The notes under the pieces are model-generated. The model did no database searches. It had not been told where the DNA came from and saw only the letters and a list, made by a program, of their open reading frames with translations. Made by a program: the position numbers and the translations under genes. This document shows, in pieces, positions 55,447 to 64,000 of a stretch of 64,000 bases of DNA. Source of the stretch: Sphaerosporella brunnea. Lineage: Eukaryota > Ascomycota > Pezizomycetes > Pezizales > Pyronemataceae. The stretch's first letter is position 1; every line of letters starts with the position of its first letter. The stretch is taken from NCBI GenBank assembly GCA_008704415.1, contig VXIS01000001.1, forward strand, positions 124,001 to 188,000, written 5' to 3'.

Positions 55447-56709
55447 TCAACGATATCCTCGGGCCATCAATGACGATCTTCGCACAAGTAAACATGTGCT
55501 CAGACTGCCTACAGCAGGATGGGGCAACGGAGAGAATGTAGTACAAAGCCATTGATTAGTAGGTAAAGAAATTAGGAAGGCGCCCTGGGGTTTTGCTTGT
55601 CTGGGACAGAGCCAGCTGGGCTGATGGTGTGTCTGATCTTTCACTTCGGCTTCGGGGGGTCCTCAATACTATTGAGAATCACAGGCTTCTAAAGGCCTCG
55701 CACTTGTGATGGGTGCCGTGAATATCGATATGTACCTCCCTCCGTGTCCACCCAAAGTTCAAGTGCATTTATTTCCAGGCTCCGCCGGGTGTGCCTGACT
55801 AGCCGGCCGGCCAACCAAAAGCCTATCAAAGGGGCTATCCCTCACAGTGTTGAAAATGCCGAATACGACTTCGTGACGCTTAAGTCTCATGACACCCTGA
55901 TTATATAATCTATGTCCATACAATCAAGAGTCGTATTCACCACTGTGCGGCCCAAACGTGGGTTACAGACTCCTGGGAACTACTGATCCCAATAGCGCGT
56001 AAACCATTCGGCTGCAGGTACAACATTGCTTTTTTTTTTTTCAAAAAAAACAACTTTGGGTGATCTCCAGCTAGGTCTCGAACCGAAATTTATGTTTTGG
56101 TGGAAGATCAGGATCGACCGTGTAGATACCGTACCGGACCAGTCGCGACTGCAGGGCCTGCCCACGTGGTGCGGGGGCCCACGTGCGGGGCCCACGCAGA
56201 GTCGTCTGCAACCACCACTGGCCGGCTTTCACCTCTCCTCTTGCCCCCCGCACCCCCACACAGTTGCGAAGATGAAGCTGCACGCGTGTGAATGTCGTGC
56301 GGCTGGCTCCTATTACGCGTCGCGGGGGGGGGGGTGGACGGTGTAGTATTATACAAACCCGGCTTCTCCGTCTGAGGGATTGGTCTTCTTTCGCCTTCTC
56401 GTTGTCGTTGTCGTTGTCCTACAACCCCATCGATATCCCCCACATCTATACGCATCTCATCAACAACACCTCATCGACACAATCTGACATTCGACATCTG
56501 ATATCTGACATCTGTCATATAACACCCGAGCGAAGAAGCCTGGGTATCTTGGCAGTCCCGAACCATTGTTTCACCCGCAGGGCCGATCACTGTCGCCCGT
56601 TTTGGCCGCATTGGTGGTTGCCGTTCGTGAAATCCCCGATCCACAAAAAAAAAACCAAAAAAAAAACCGCAACATCCCGAGATTTACAGGGCAGTGTTTC
56701 GAATCTGTG
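55447..56709. other. gene-free stretch upstream of the Gag-like gene
   Basis: Contains a T run (56031-56041), a G run (56323-56334) and short CATCTGATATCTGACATCTG repeats (about 56490-56519). The last 250 bp probably form the leader of the Gag-like gene. A GGTTCGAGACC word on the minus strand at about 56076-56086 resembles a B box but lies in no tRNA fold. Confidence 0.4.
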
Positions 56710-57939
56710 ATGGCCGTAGCATCGCGGGCCGATCTGTACCTCGGGATCCTGGCGCGAAAAGAGTACGACGGCAGCACCCCGATCGCACCGCTCCTGCAAG
56801 ACTTCGATGCCTTCACAGCGCTGATCCAAGCGTGCGACTCTTCCGTGACCGACGACGTGATAGCGCTCCTCTTACGATCCAGCCTGCGGAGCCCCGTGGC
56901 CGCACCACCCGCCAAGGGCGTCGACGGCCATAAGTTCCTCAGTCCGCCCACGTGGCTTTCGCGGCAGAAGCCGGCCGACATCGATACCTACTCCAAGCTG
57001 AAAGCCGCGTTGCTGGCAAAGTTCTCGCCGCCGGAAAGAAACGAGTGGGAAATACTGGACCTGCTGGATCGTATGCCATCCCCGGACTGGACCCGCTTGA
57101 CGGTCGAGGAGTTTATTGAGGACTTTGAGGAGGTGGCGTTTTCGCCTCCCGGGTGGGAGAGGCAGCAGCTTCCGGATGAGCTGTTGGTTGGCCGCCTGCT
57201 GAAGCGGCTGCCGACGCAGGTGCTGCAGCGCCTCGGGCGGCAACTCGGAGCCAGCAAGATGTGGGTGAAGCCGTGGGATGAGATCAAGAAGCGGGTCGTC
57301 GAGATCGACGAGAAACTTCGATATCGAAGCCCCATGTTCCGAAGCAGCCATACAGCTGCTAGTGAGAGCGACTGCGAGAGTGTGGTTGCCATAGGGGAGG
57401 AGGACCTCGATGCCATCGAGAGAGAAGCTGAGGCTCTGCATCCCGACCCCCGCCACAGGCGCTCCCCGTCGGATCTTTTCAGAGGCGTCCCGCTCAGTCC
57501 GTTGTCGCTGCCCGAGGGCGAGAAGTCGCCCCCGCTGCCCCCGGTCCGCCGTCCTATGTCTTCCAGGAGGCGGTTCAAGTCGCCAACCGGAGCGCCGGAA
57601 ATACAAGTGGTAACCAGCCGAAGACACACTGCACCATCAATTTCGTCCATATCGTCGTCGTCGTCATCGGAACCCCCGCGAATGTCGCCACCGCCGGAAC
57701 CGCCGAGATTATCGCCGAGGATGAGTCCAACAGAAGGGCAACATTATTCGGCAGGCCGGCATAATATCAACATGAAGCTTGCATTGATGGCGCTGGAGTC
57801 GAAGTCGCCGGCGCCGGAAGGGTATAGTTGGGTTTACAAAGTGCATGAGGCACGCTTCAAGCTCGAGGCTGTGCCGAGTGACGACGAGTGGCGGAAGAGG
57901 AGTTTTCGCCCAGGGGCCCAACTCGTTAACGTTGCGTGA
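56710..57939 (+). CDS. intronless Gag-like (retrotransposon capsid-derived) protein
   Basis: I choose ATG 56710 (MAVASRADLYLGILARKEYD), giving 409 aa. The frame is open 48 codons upstream, and an ATG at 56566 would add an A-rich segment of doubtful coding value. The middle (about 95-200) resembles the capsid domain of Ty3/gypsy Gag proteins. It has an aromatic/leucine helix set, DTYSKLKAALLAKFSPPERN, the line LTVEEFIEDFEEVAFSPPGW, and DELLVGRLLKRLPTQVLQRL. No zinc knuckle, protease or reverse transcriptase follows and no LTR is seen. The C-terminal half is Ser/Pro-rich with SSSSSSEPPRMSPPPEPPRL, ending in a compact conserved-looking tail (GYSWVYKVHEARFKLEAVPS). The frame is intact over its length, so this may be a domesticated gag rather than a decayed copy. 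Domain assignment is by pattern only. Confidence 0.6.
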   Translation: MAVASRADLYLGILARKEYDGSTPIAPLLQDFDAFTALIQACDSSVTDDVIALLLRSSLRSPVAAPPAKGVDGHKFLSPPTWLSRQKPADIDTYSKLKAALLAKFSPPERNEWEILDLLDRMPSPDWTRLTVEEFIEDFEEVAFSPPGWERQQLPDELLVGRLLKRLPTQVLQRLGRQLGASKMWVKPWDEIKKRVVEIDEKLRYRSPMFRSSHTAASESDCESVVAIGEEDLDAIEREAEALHPDPRHRRSPSDLFRGVPLSPLSLPEGEKSPPLPPVRRPMSSRRRFKSPTGAPEIQVVTSRRHTAPSISSISSSSSSEPPRMSPPPEPPRLSPRMSPTEGQHYSAGRHNINMKLALMALESKSPAPEGYSWVYKVHEARFKLEAVPSDDEWRKRSFRPGAQLVNVA

Positions 57940-58105
57940 TGATGAGTTTTTATGTATGTGGTGATTTTTTGGGGGGCTTTTGTCTTTCTCTTTTTGTTCT
58001 GTCGTTTAGCGTCATCAATACCATCAGCTCTTTTTAGCAATCGAGTGCTCACCTGTGAAGGCCAACCAAACAAACAACCAAACAAAAAATGGCAAAAAGA
58101 GATAA

Positions 58106-58187
58106 TGATGTCCGCAGGATTCGAACCTGCGCGGGTTGCCCCACTAGCACCTGAAGCTAGCGCCTTAGACCACTCGGCCAGAACACC
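58106..58187 (-). tRNA. tRNA-Leu(CAG), copy 4
   Basis: Identical over 82 nt to the copies at 29160, 38492 and 40257. The minus-strand downstream side has T-rich runs (plus 58081-58100). It lies 167 bp downstream of the Gag-like gene. Confidence 0.95.
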
Positions 58188-59114
58188 GTTCTATGCACTT
58201 CTGCAACTCATTTGCTTTACAGGTTTAGTAACTGCACAGAGCCGCACCAAACAACCACTTACTCCTTCATCTCCACGAGCGGTAAGCCGCACCCGTCCGA
58301 AACCACAGATGAGAAGCCCGTCGAGCGAAGCGGTTCCGGAAGTCTGTTGTCTCAGACAAATCACCGAGCGCAAGCATCTGGGAAGGGTGCAGTCTGACGA
58401 GGCGCCTTACGTTGGTTGCGTGGAACAGAGGCTGGCCTTGCCACGCAGGGCTCCGCTGAGCTGGAGGACGAGGATGCGTGGCGGCGACGATCCGGCTGGT
58501 CAGGGCAATCATATTTCCGGCCCCAGGCAGAAGAAGTATCTTTGTTGTTTTCTTCACTTGGAAGCCCCTCCTTCGGTACCGCTGACACGCCGTCGTGATT
58601 CCGAATCACACTCGCCGGATTGTCGGTAGAGTGATTGCGGTCCTGGCGTCGGAGCGCGTCGAGTTTGCTGGGGACCTAACGAAAACAGTTTACTACGTGG
58701 GTTTGGTCCATATGTATATGTCGGTTGAACGCGGTGGGATCAGATGCAACAGATTATCGCAGACCCCCCGCACATATCCTGATCTCATGCGGCAACCCTT
58801 AATACCAATCAGACAAAACATTTTGTACGGTGACATTCCACATGGAATGACGAGTGATATCTTATAGAAAACGGCGGGGCAGACCTTGTGGCTTGCAGTG
58901 TTTTGATTTTTGGGGGCTTCCATGGGAAGGAAGTATGATCAGTACGAATCCTTTTGGCAATTCGCTCAAGGAACGACTGAAAGTCTCGTGCAGAATCGAA
59001 CCTGACTCTGTTTTCTATATTAAGAACCTGCTATGTAGTAAGGTATAGGTCCGCCCAAAAACCGTCCTCCTCCAACCTCCAAAAATCACACCACATACGA
59101 AAGCTTAAGGGTAT
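58188..59114. other. gene-free stretch
   Basis: Overlapping ORFs on both strands around 58200-58630 have no recognised domain. A B-box-like word (CAGGTTCGATTCTG on the minus strand, 58991-59004) has no tRNA fold around it. Part of the region is the 3' flank of the lipase gene. Confidence 0.4.
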
Positions 59115-60978
59115 CTAACTCTCCTCCTCTCCACAATTCTCGATCACCATCGCCACCTCTTCGAACACCTGTTTCCTGGCGTCAATGGCCCAGACGACAT
59201 CCAGGTGTTCATACTCCTCGATAACCTTAGCGTGTACGAGTTCGACACTCGGTTCCTTCCCCTCCCCGAACCTGGCGAGCAACCTCTTCCCATCGACCAG
59301 TGCGTCGCTGCCCGCAACCCACATGGCAAGCTTTGGAAATCTTTCATCGAACCAGCTGCCACCCCCAGATTCCGGTGTTTCCCCCGCCGAATGAGTACTC
59401 AGCACACACTTGTGTCTTGCAAAACACTCCCTACCCAGCCACCAGCGCATAGCCTCAGCGCTGACATAAACCGGCGCGAACTGAAAGAAGCGATCCCGCA
59501 AGTTGCGGTCCCAGCGGGTATCGCTCCAGCCAAACAAGAACCAAAAAACTCTATATCCGAGCTGTCCATATAGCCTAGCGGGGACGACGGAGTGCATGGT
59601 CATCATGAAAGGGATGAAGGAGTGGATTCCAAAGATGATACGGAACGCCCACGGCGGTATAAGTTTCATGAACTTGAAATAGAACTTGTTGATGAGAGGG
59701 CCTGCGTATACGGCGGGAGCGAGGGCGCAGAAGACGGAGATTTTGTCGCCGAGGTCGGGGCGCTGCTGCTTTGCGAGTGCGACGAAGGTCTGCGTTGTGC
59801 CTTGGCTGTGTGTGATGAGGGCGAGCTTGCGGTAGGAGGTCAGGGAGAGGATTGGCTCGATGAAGGCAGGGAGGTCGAGGATCCCCATTTGCCGGATGTT
59901 CCAGGCCCACATTCGGGGGTCGCTGTAGCTGAGCACGGTGTGTTTTGGCTGGAATCCGCAGCGATTGTCGCCCAGGAAAACGTCATAGCCACTATTCCAA
60001 TGTCTGTCAGTGCCTATTCAATCGAATCACCGAAAACCCACGGGGAGCCTACCATTTTACCAGATAAAACGCCAGCGAGTCGTCATCATTAACGCAATAA
60101 GCACCGGCACTCTGCAACAATCCATGAATCAGGAGCACCGGGTACCTGCTCCTCCCCTCACGCCCATTGCGCCGCTTCTCAGTCTCCCTCGGCAACGCAG
60201 TCCGGGGCAGCTGCTCACCGTCCTCCAGTTTCTCTCTATCCGCATCCGTAGCCTCAGGATAGTACGGCAGATCCATCGGATCAAAAACGTGCCACAACTG
60301 CAGCAAAAACCCGTCTTCGGTCTCCACCTCATACCGTTCCACATCCAAACCCACTCTTCGCGCGTAATAGCGGATATCACATACCAACGCATCCTCCTCT
60401 TCCAATTTTTCCCGTGCTGCAGCACGCGATTTTTCAAGCGCGGCGAAGGGACGGTCCGCGTCCAAATCCCGGTAGGAACATAACGCCCACCATCTTAGAA
60501 CGAATTCGGGGATGCTCTCAAAGATAGCACCGAGCACGACCACGAGGAGGAAGCACAGGCTCAGGATTCCGCTGCTGACACGAAAAACAGCGCATTGGGC
60601 TCTTCGCAGTGGTGTAGCAGGACCATAAACCGGCACAGGCGGGAACAGAGGATCGGTGAAGCACGGCGCCATCTCGACCGTGGTAGAGCCAGCATTGTCT
60701 CTTGGATCTTCTTGGAAGCCGGGAGTACTCGGTGCCAGGCTAGAGCTTGAACTTGAACTGGAGCTACTGGGAGAATTGTGGGCGCTGCGTAAGGCGTTGA
60801 GTTTTTTGGCTTCCGATAAAGGCACCCCGGGAAGTCGGTGGCCGTCCGCCGTTTCGATTACTGTGTCTTGGTTGGTGACGTTTAGGGCTTTGATTGCCGC
60901 GCCTTGAGCGTCGGGGAGGTCTTCAGTTCCGAGCCGGTCCCGGATGTTCTCCGGGGAGGAAGGACGCGATTGCCCCAT
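59115..60978 (-). CDS. acid-lipase / steryl ester hydrolase family (TGL1/YEH-like)
   Basis: Two exons, 60978-60053 and 59991-59115, encode 600 aa. The intron of 61 nt has GT-AG ends and keeps the GYDVFLGDNRCGF motif intact. Family members hydrolyse steryl esters or triglycerides on lipid droplets, the ER or the plasma membrane. Residues 1-120 are Ser-rich. A membrane segment follows at about 145-175 (GILSLCFLLVVVLGAIF), placing the enzyme on a membrane as in yeast Yeh1 and Yeh2. The N-terminal lipase motif is YARRVGLDVERYEVETEDGF. The oxyanion region is PVLLIHGLLQSAGAY. The nucleophile is ALITHSQGTTQ, with Ser in the H-S-Q-G context. The catalytic His lies in EEYEHLDVVWAID at the end, and Asp is probably in WVAGSDALVD. 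The start ATG 60978 gives MGQSRPSSPEN. An upstream in-frame Met at 61035 is less likely. Confidence 0.92.
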
Positions 60979-61539
60979 TGTCAGCGAATCGGCGAGTGAG
61001 ACGTAGTGAAGCGACCAAAAAAAAACTGATCGCAAAATAGGACTTGTGATTTTCGGGCTCGCTCAACATAGAACGGGGGGCGGGGTTTTCTGAGAGGAAC
61101 GAGGGGGGTAACGGGCGGGTTTTGTGGTGGTTGTTGGTCGAAAGTTGGAACGAGGTGGTGAATGATGTCATAGCCATGCCTTCTGGGTGTCGCGTTGGCT
61201 TCCGTTGACGAAAACGTGGGTGGCTTGATCCGACGCCGTCAGAATCCTACAGAAAGGCTTATCAGTAACACGCATGTGAGCATTCGGCCCGGTAGGCGGG
61301 AGAAGAGGAAGGACATCCCCATCGGGTCGGCCGGGGGGAGAATTCAGGACATCACAGCTCCAGCAAGCAAGGACAACCTCATGGAAAAAGCGGAACGCTT
61401 GGGAATCTTTCCCGTCGCTTCCATATATATTCAATCTAGGCATGCATACAAAAAACACCAAAAGCACACTTAGAACCTTTTCAGCCAAAGAAAACAGCCA
61501 AAAAAAAAACTACAAATCCACTGCTCCGTAACAACTGAT

Positions 61540-62695
61540 TCACATTTGGTTCTGAAGAACGGCACGGTACCGCAGCTTTCCAGCGTCAAGCTTGGCGAAA
61601 GCCTCGGTGATACCCTCCTCGTTCATGGGGAACACCTCAATCATCGCCTGGACCTTGTGGCGAGCAGCGAACTCAAGCATGATGGTGCTAGATGGCCTGT
61701 CAGCTGTACTTGTCCAAAGCCGAGGGCTGCCACTTAGCGCAGGGAATCACTTACTGGACACCACGCGAGGCAATGATGGTTCCAACGATCTTAAGACCGT
61801 TGGTGAGGAAAGGAGGGTAGGGGATCTGCATCAATCCAACAGGGTCGATGGTCAGAGGGAACACAGATCCAAGGGCGTTCATGACGTCCAGGTACAGCTC
61901 CCAGCTGGGCAAATAGCTTGTAGCCACCAAAAGGTAGTCGATCTTGTGAGCGACCTCGAGCTTGGTCTTGCCCTTGGTAGAGTAGAACTCGCTAGCCCCC
62001 AATTGCAACGCCTCCGCACGCTTGTCCTCGCTGCTGGAGAACACAACCACACGGCATCCCATCTTGGCCGCAAACTGGATCGCCAAGTGCCCGAGACCAC
62101 CGATACCGACGATACCAACGGTATGTGTAGCATTTACGTTGTTCTCGTAGAGGGGAGCGAAGACGGTTGCACCAGCGCACATAAGAGGGGCAGCCTTGGC
62201 AGGCTCGATCTCCTTGGGGATTGCGAAGAGGTAGGCCTCCCTCCAGATGGCATGGGTGCCCATAGAGCCCTGGTCGAGATCGTGGGTGCCGAAGAACTCG
62301 CGAGCTACACAGTAGACTTCCTGGCCCTTCAAGCAGTTGAGACAGATACCGCAGGTCTGGACTGGTCAGCCCCAATCCTTTCACATCCACTATCATCTGC
62401 CTGATTGATCCGGAGGCTTTTGTCGGGTGAAATCTACCTTGTGGATATATCCCCATCCGACAACATCTCCCTTCTTGAATCTGTGGGCATTCTCGCCGAG
62501 CTCCTCAACCACACCAATACCCTCGTGTCCCAAAACGCAACCAGAGGGACGGTAGTGGCAGTCGGTGCCGCACAGACCAGAGTAGGTGATTTTGACCAGA
62601 ACCTCATCAGGGTTGAGCTTCCTCGTAGTCGTGGCCCTGTGAATCTTGCCGGTCTCGTCTCCCTTGAAAACGGTGAAAGTGTGGGTGGAAACCAT
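61540..62695 (-). CDS. zinc-dependent alcohol dehydrogenase (cinnamyl/NADP-type MDR)
   Basis: Three exons, 62695-62438, 62356-61755 and 61687-61540, encode 335 aa with all junctions in frame. It is a medium-chain dehydrogenase that oxidises alcohols or reduces aldehydes with NAD(P). Catalytic zinc ligands are in YSGLCGTDCHY and GHEGIGVVEELGENAHRFKKGD. Structural zinc cysteines are in TCGICLNCLKGQEVYC. The nucleotide-binding glycines are in VGIVGIGGLGHLAIQFAAKM. The next strand reads VVVFSSSEDKRAEALQLGAS, and the Ser after the second beta strand fits NADP preference. Overall it resembles the YahK/cinnamyl-ADH branch. It follows the lipase on the same strand with about 560 bp between them. Substrate and pathway are unknown. 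Confidence 0.92.
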
Positions 62696-64000
62696 GTCGA
62701 TATCAAGTATTAGGTATTGGCCGCCGGCCTGTTGTTTTTGATAATTTGTACGGGCGTAAAGTGAGTTAGGTGTTTCCTGATAATGGATGACGGTGGTCTG
62801 AGGTGGATTATGTAGTGACCGAGAGGATGGGGGCTCCCGGGAGGCGGTACTCGACGCTTTTTATGCTCCCGCGGTTCGCCACAGCAGCCCCGAATGCGCC
62901 GTCCAGGAAGCCTACCGTAGGCGAAATCGAATCGACTATCATACCATCGACTGTAACGCCGCCATCCTCCGATCCCTGTCACAATACCTAGCTGCGGATC
63001 CTGATGCCTCTCATTGGAGACATCAGAGCAACATGCGAAGAAACTGCATGTCTATCCGAATATAGATTATAAATGCACATACCGAGGCCTATGCGTAGGC
63101 TCGTAACTCGCCCTCGGCCGTTGATGATAACTACTGCCATGCAACAGAGACCCGCTGCGACAGCAACAGCAGGTTACATCGCCTAAATGGGGTTAACAGA
63201 AAGAATAACTGACAACACTTGATAGATACTATCATGTCTTTGGCATCGTAAAACGGCGCTGAGTGGTGGAGGGAAGCCAGCCCGTGAGAGATTATTTTGT
63301 GGTGGGTATCCAAGCCCAGACATTCACCGCCCAGAGCAGTCAACCTCTATAACAACCAATAATTGGGGGAGTTGCTTGAGACTCGAACAGCATGAGTTAG
63401 GGGATACCAGGCTGAAGGAGCTCTTGAATTTGGAGGGATAAAGCGAGCAGCTTAGGTTTGGCGTGCACCGGTATCCTGCACCGGCGGTGATAGTGGCTGC
63501 GATGGTTGTCTCCGAGTCCGCGGCGTTGACATCAAGCTTACATGAGAATCCAACACCTTTGCAAACCTGGACTCCAAAGACCCCCGCACTTCTTTGAACT
63601 CCCTGTAGATTTTTTGACGACATCACCAAGACCTTTAGCAGATCGGAGAAGAAGAGAGACCACGGAGCCAAGGAATCTAGGGCTTATGTAGGGCCTTGAC
63701 TCTTGAGTGCCGATGAGCAGTGTTTCGAATGTTCTACACTACGGAGCGATCAATCGTCAGGGTGGTCAAAACGTCGTTCGCTAGCGGGGCCGCGGGTGTG
63801 GCGGGCGGGAGAGTTTTTCCGCTTCCGCTCCGTGGCTTAAGCGGTGGCCCACAATTAGGGATGCCGCCCGGTCCGACGAGGGCTCGAGCGCGAACCGATA
63901 TGAACGACCTTGGGTTTATCCTGGAGACCCGTCGGAGATTTCAGGTGGTCGGCATTTTGCTGTGAGCATGCATCATGCATGCATGCGGCGACGGCGTCGT
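62696..64000. other. gene-free right end of the window
   Basis: Contains the ADH promoter and short ORFs. A minus-strand ORF at 63324-63671 (115 codons) has several Cys but no signal peptide or known fold, so I do not call it. CATGCATGCATGC repeats occur near 63965-63985. Nothing else can be supported. Confidence 0.4.

Noticed and set aside
58985..59010. tRNA gene suggested by a B-box-like word
   Set aside because: No acceptor, D or anticodon stems can be formed around it. The same applies to the GGTTCGAGACC word near 56080.
22662..62332. Large shadow ORFs antisense to PSO2, DUF726, PEX6 and ADH genes
   Set aside because: They mirror the codon bias of the real genes on the other strand and show no domains of their own.
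59115..62695. Metabolic gene cluster of lipase and alcohol dehydrogenase
   Set aside because: Only two adjacent housekeeping-type enzymes with separate flanks. No backbone synthase, transporter or dedicated regulator is nearby.

Overview
This looks like a nuclear contig from a filamentous ascomycete (Pezizomycotina). The genes have short introns of about 45-90 bp with GT-AG ends, and eukaryotic tRNA genes carry internal Pol III boxes. The protein set is typically fungal: a Yvc1 vacuolar TRP channel, Pex6, Pso2/Snm1, a steryl-ester-hydrolase-type lipase, and a fungal bHLH factor. Gene density is low, with many A/T homopolymers and remnants of several transposon classes, so this is a repeat-invaded genome. 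I cannot name the species; Pezizomycetes is a guess from the overall style.

Layout. 1-0.35 kb: decayed N-terminal piece of a STAND/NLR-type gene, cut by the window edge. 0.4-4.5 kb: no convincing gene, then a pyrimidine-rich leader. 4.55-7.23 kb: 891-aa protein with about 14 copies of an LPQPIESSRRSNRP-type motif and a C-terminal domain resembling DUF4050/Gag1-like. 10.0-10.9 kb: dead LINE ORF1 with three zinc knuckles. 11.35-13.68 kb: YVC1 on the minus strand, seven exons. 14.1-14.6 kb: fragment resembling the DUF3435 (Starship captain-like) recombinase family. 16.5-18.7 kb: GAF-domain protein. 19.2 kb: tRNA-Thr. 22.7-26.5 kb: PSO2/SNM1 with a repetitive, frame-broken N-terminal half. 26.7-28.8 kb: DUF726/TMCO4-type alpha/beta hydrolase. 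29.2-32.2 kb: tRNA-Leu, a tRNA-like element, a hAT-like element and a MITE. 32.9-37.0 kb: PEX6, divergent from an F-box/ankyrin gene (37.4-38.4 kb). 38.5-46 kb: two more tRNA-Leu genes, a Mutator-type MITE, otherwise gene-poor. 46.4-48.0 kb: bHLH transcription factor. 49.4 kb: tRNA-Leu pseudogene. 51.5-53 kb: caspase-like cysteine-peptidase-like gene and a possible small secreted protein. 54-55.4 kb: LINE ORF2 tail remnant and a hAT element with a perfect 8-bp target duplication. 56.7-57.9 kb: intronless Gag-like single-copy ORF. 58.1 kb: fourth tRNA-Leu. 59.1-62.7 kb: acid-lipase/steryl-ester hydrolase and zinc alcohol dehydrogenase.

The genes do not form one pathway or a biosynthetic cluster. 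The lipid/peroxisome theme (Pex6, TMCO4-type hydrolase, steryl-ester hydrolase) is probably coincidental. The strongest points for follow-up are the four identical dispersed tRNA-Leu(CAG) genes plus a pseudogene, the precisely bounded hAT and Mutator-type elements, the motif-array protein, the captain-like fragment, the Gag-like solo gene, and the interrupted reading frame in PSO2. I found no clear case of a wholly new multi-gene system.
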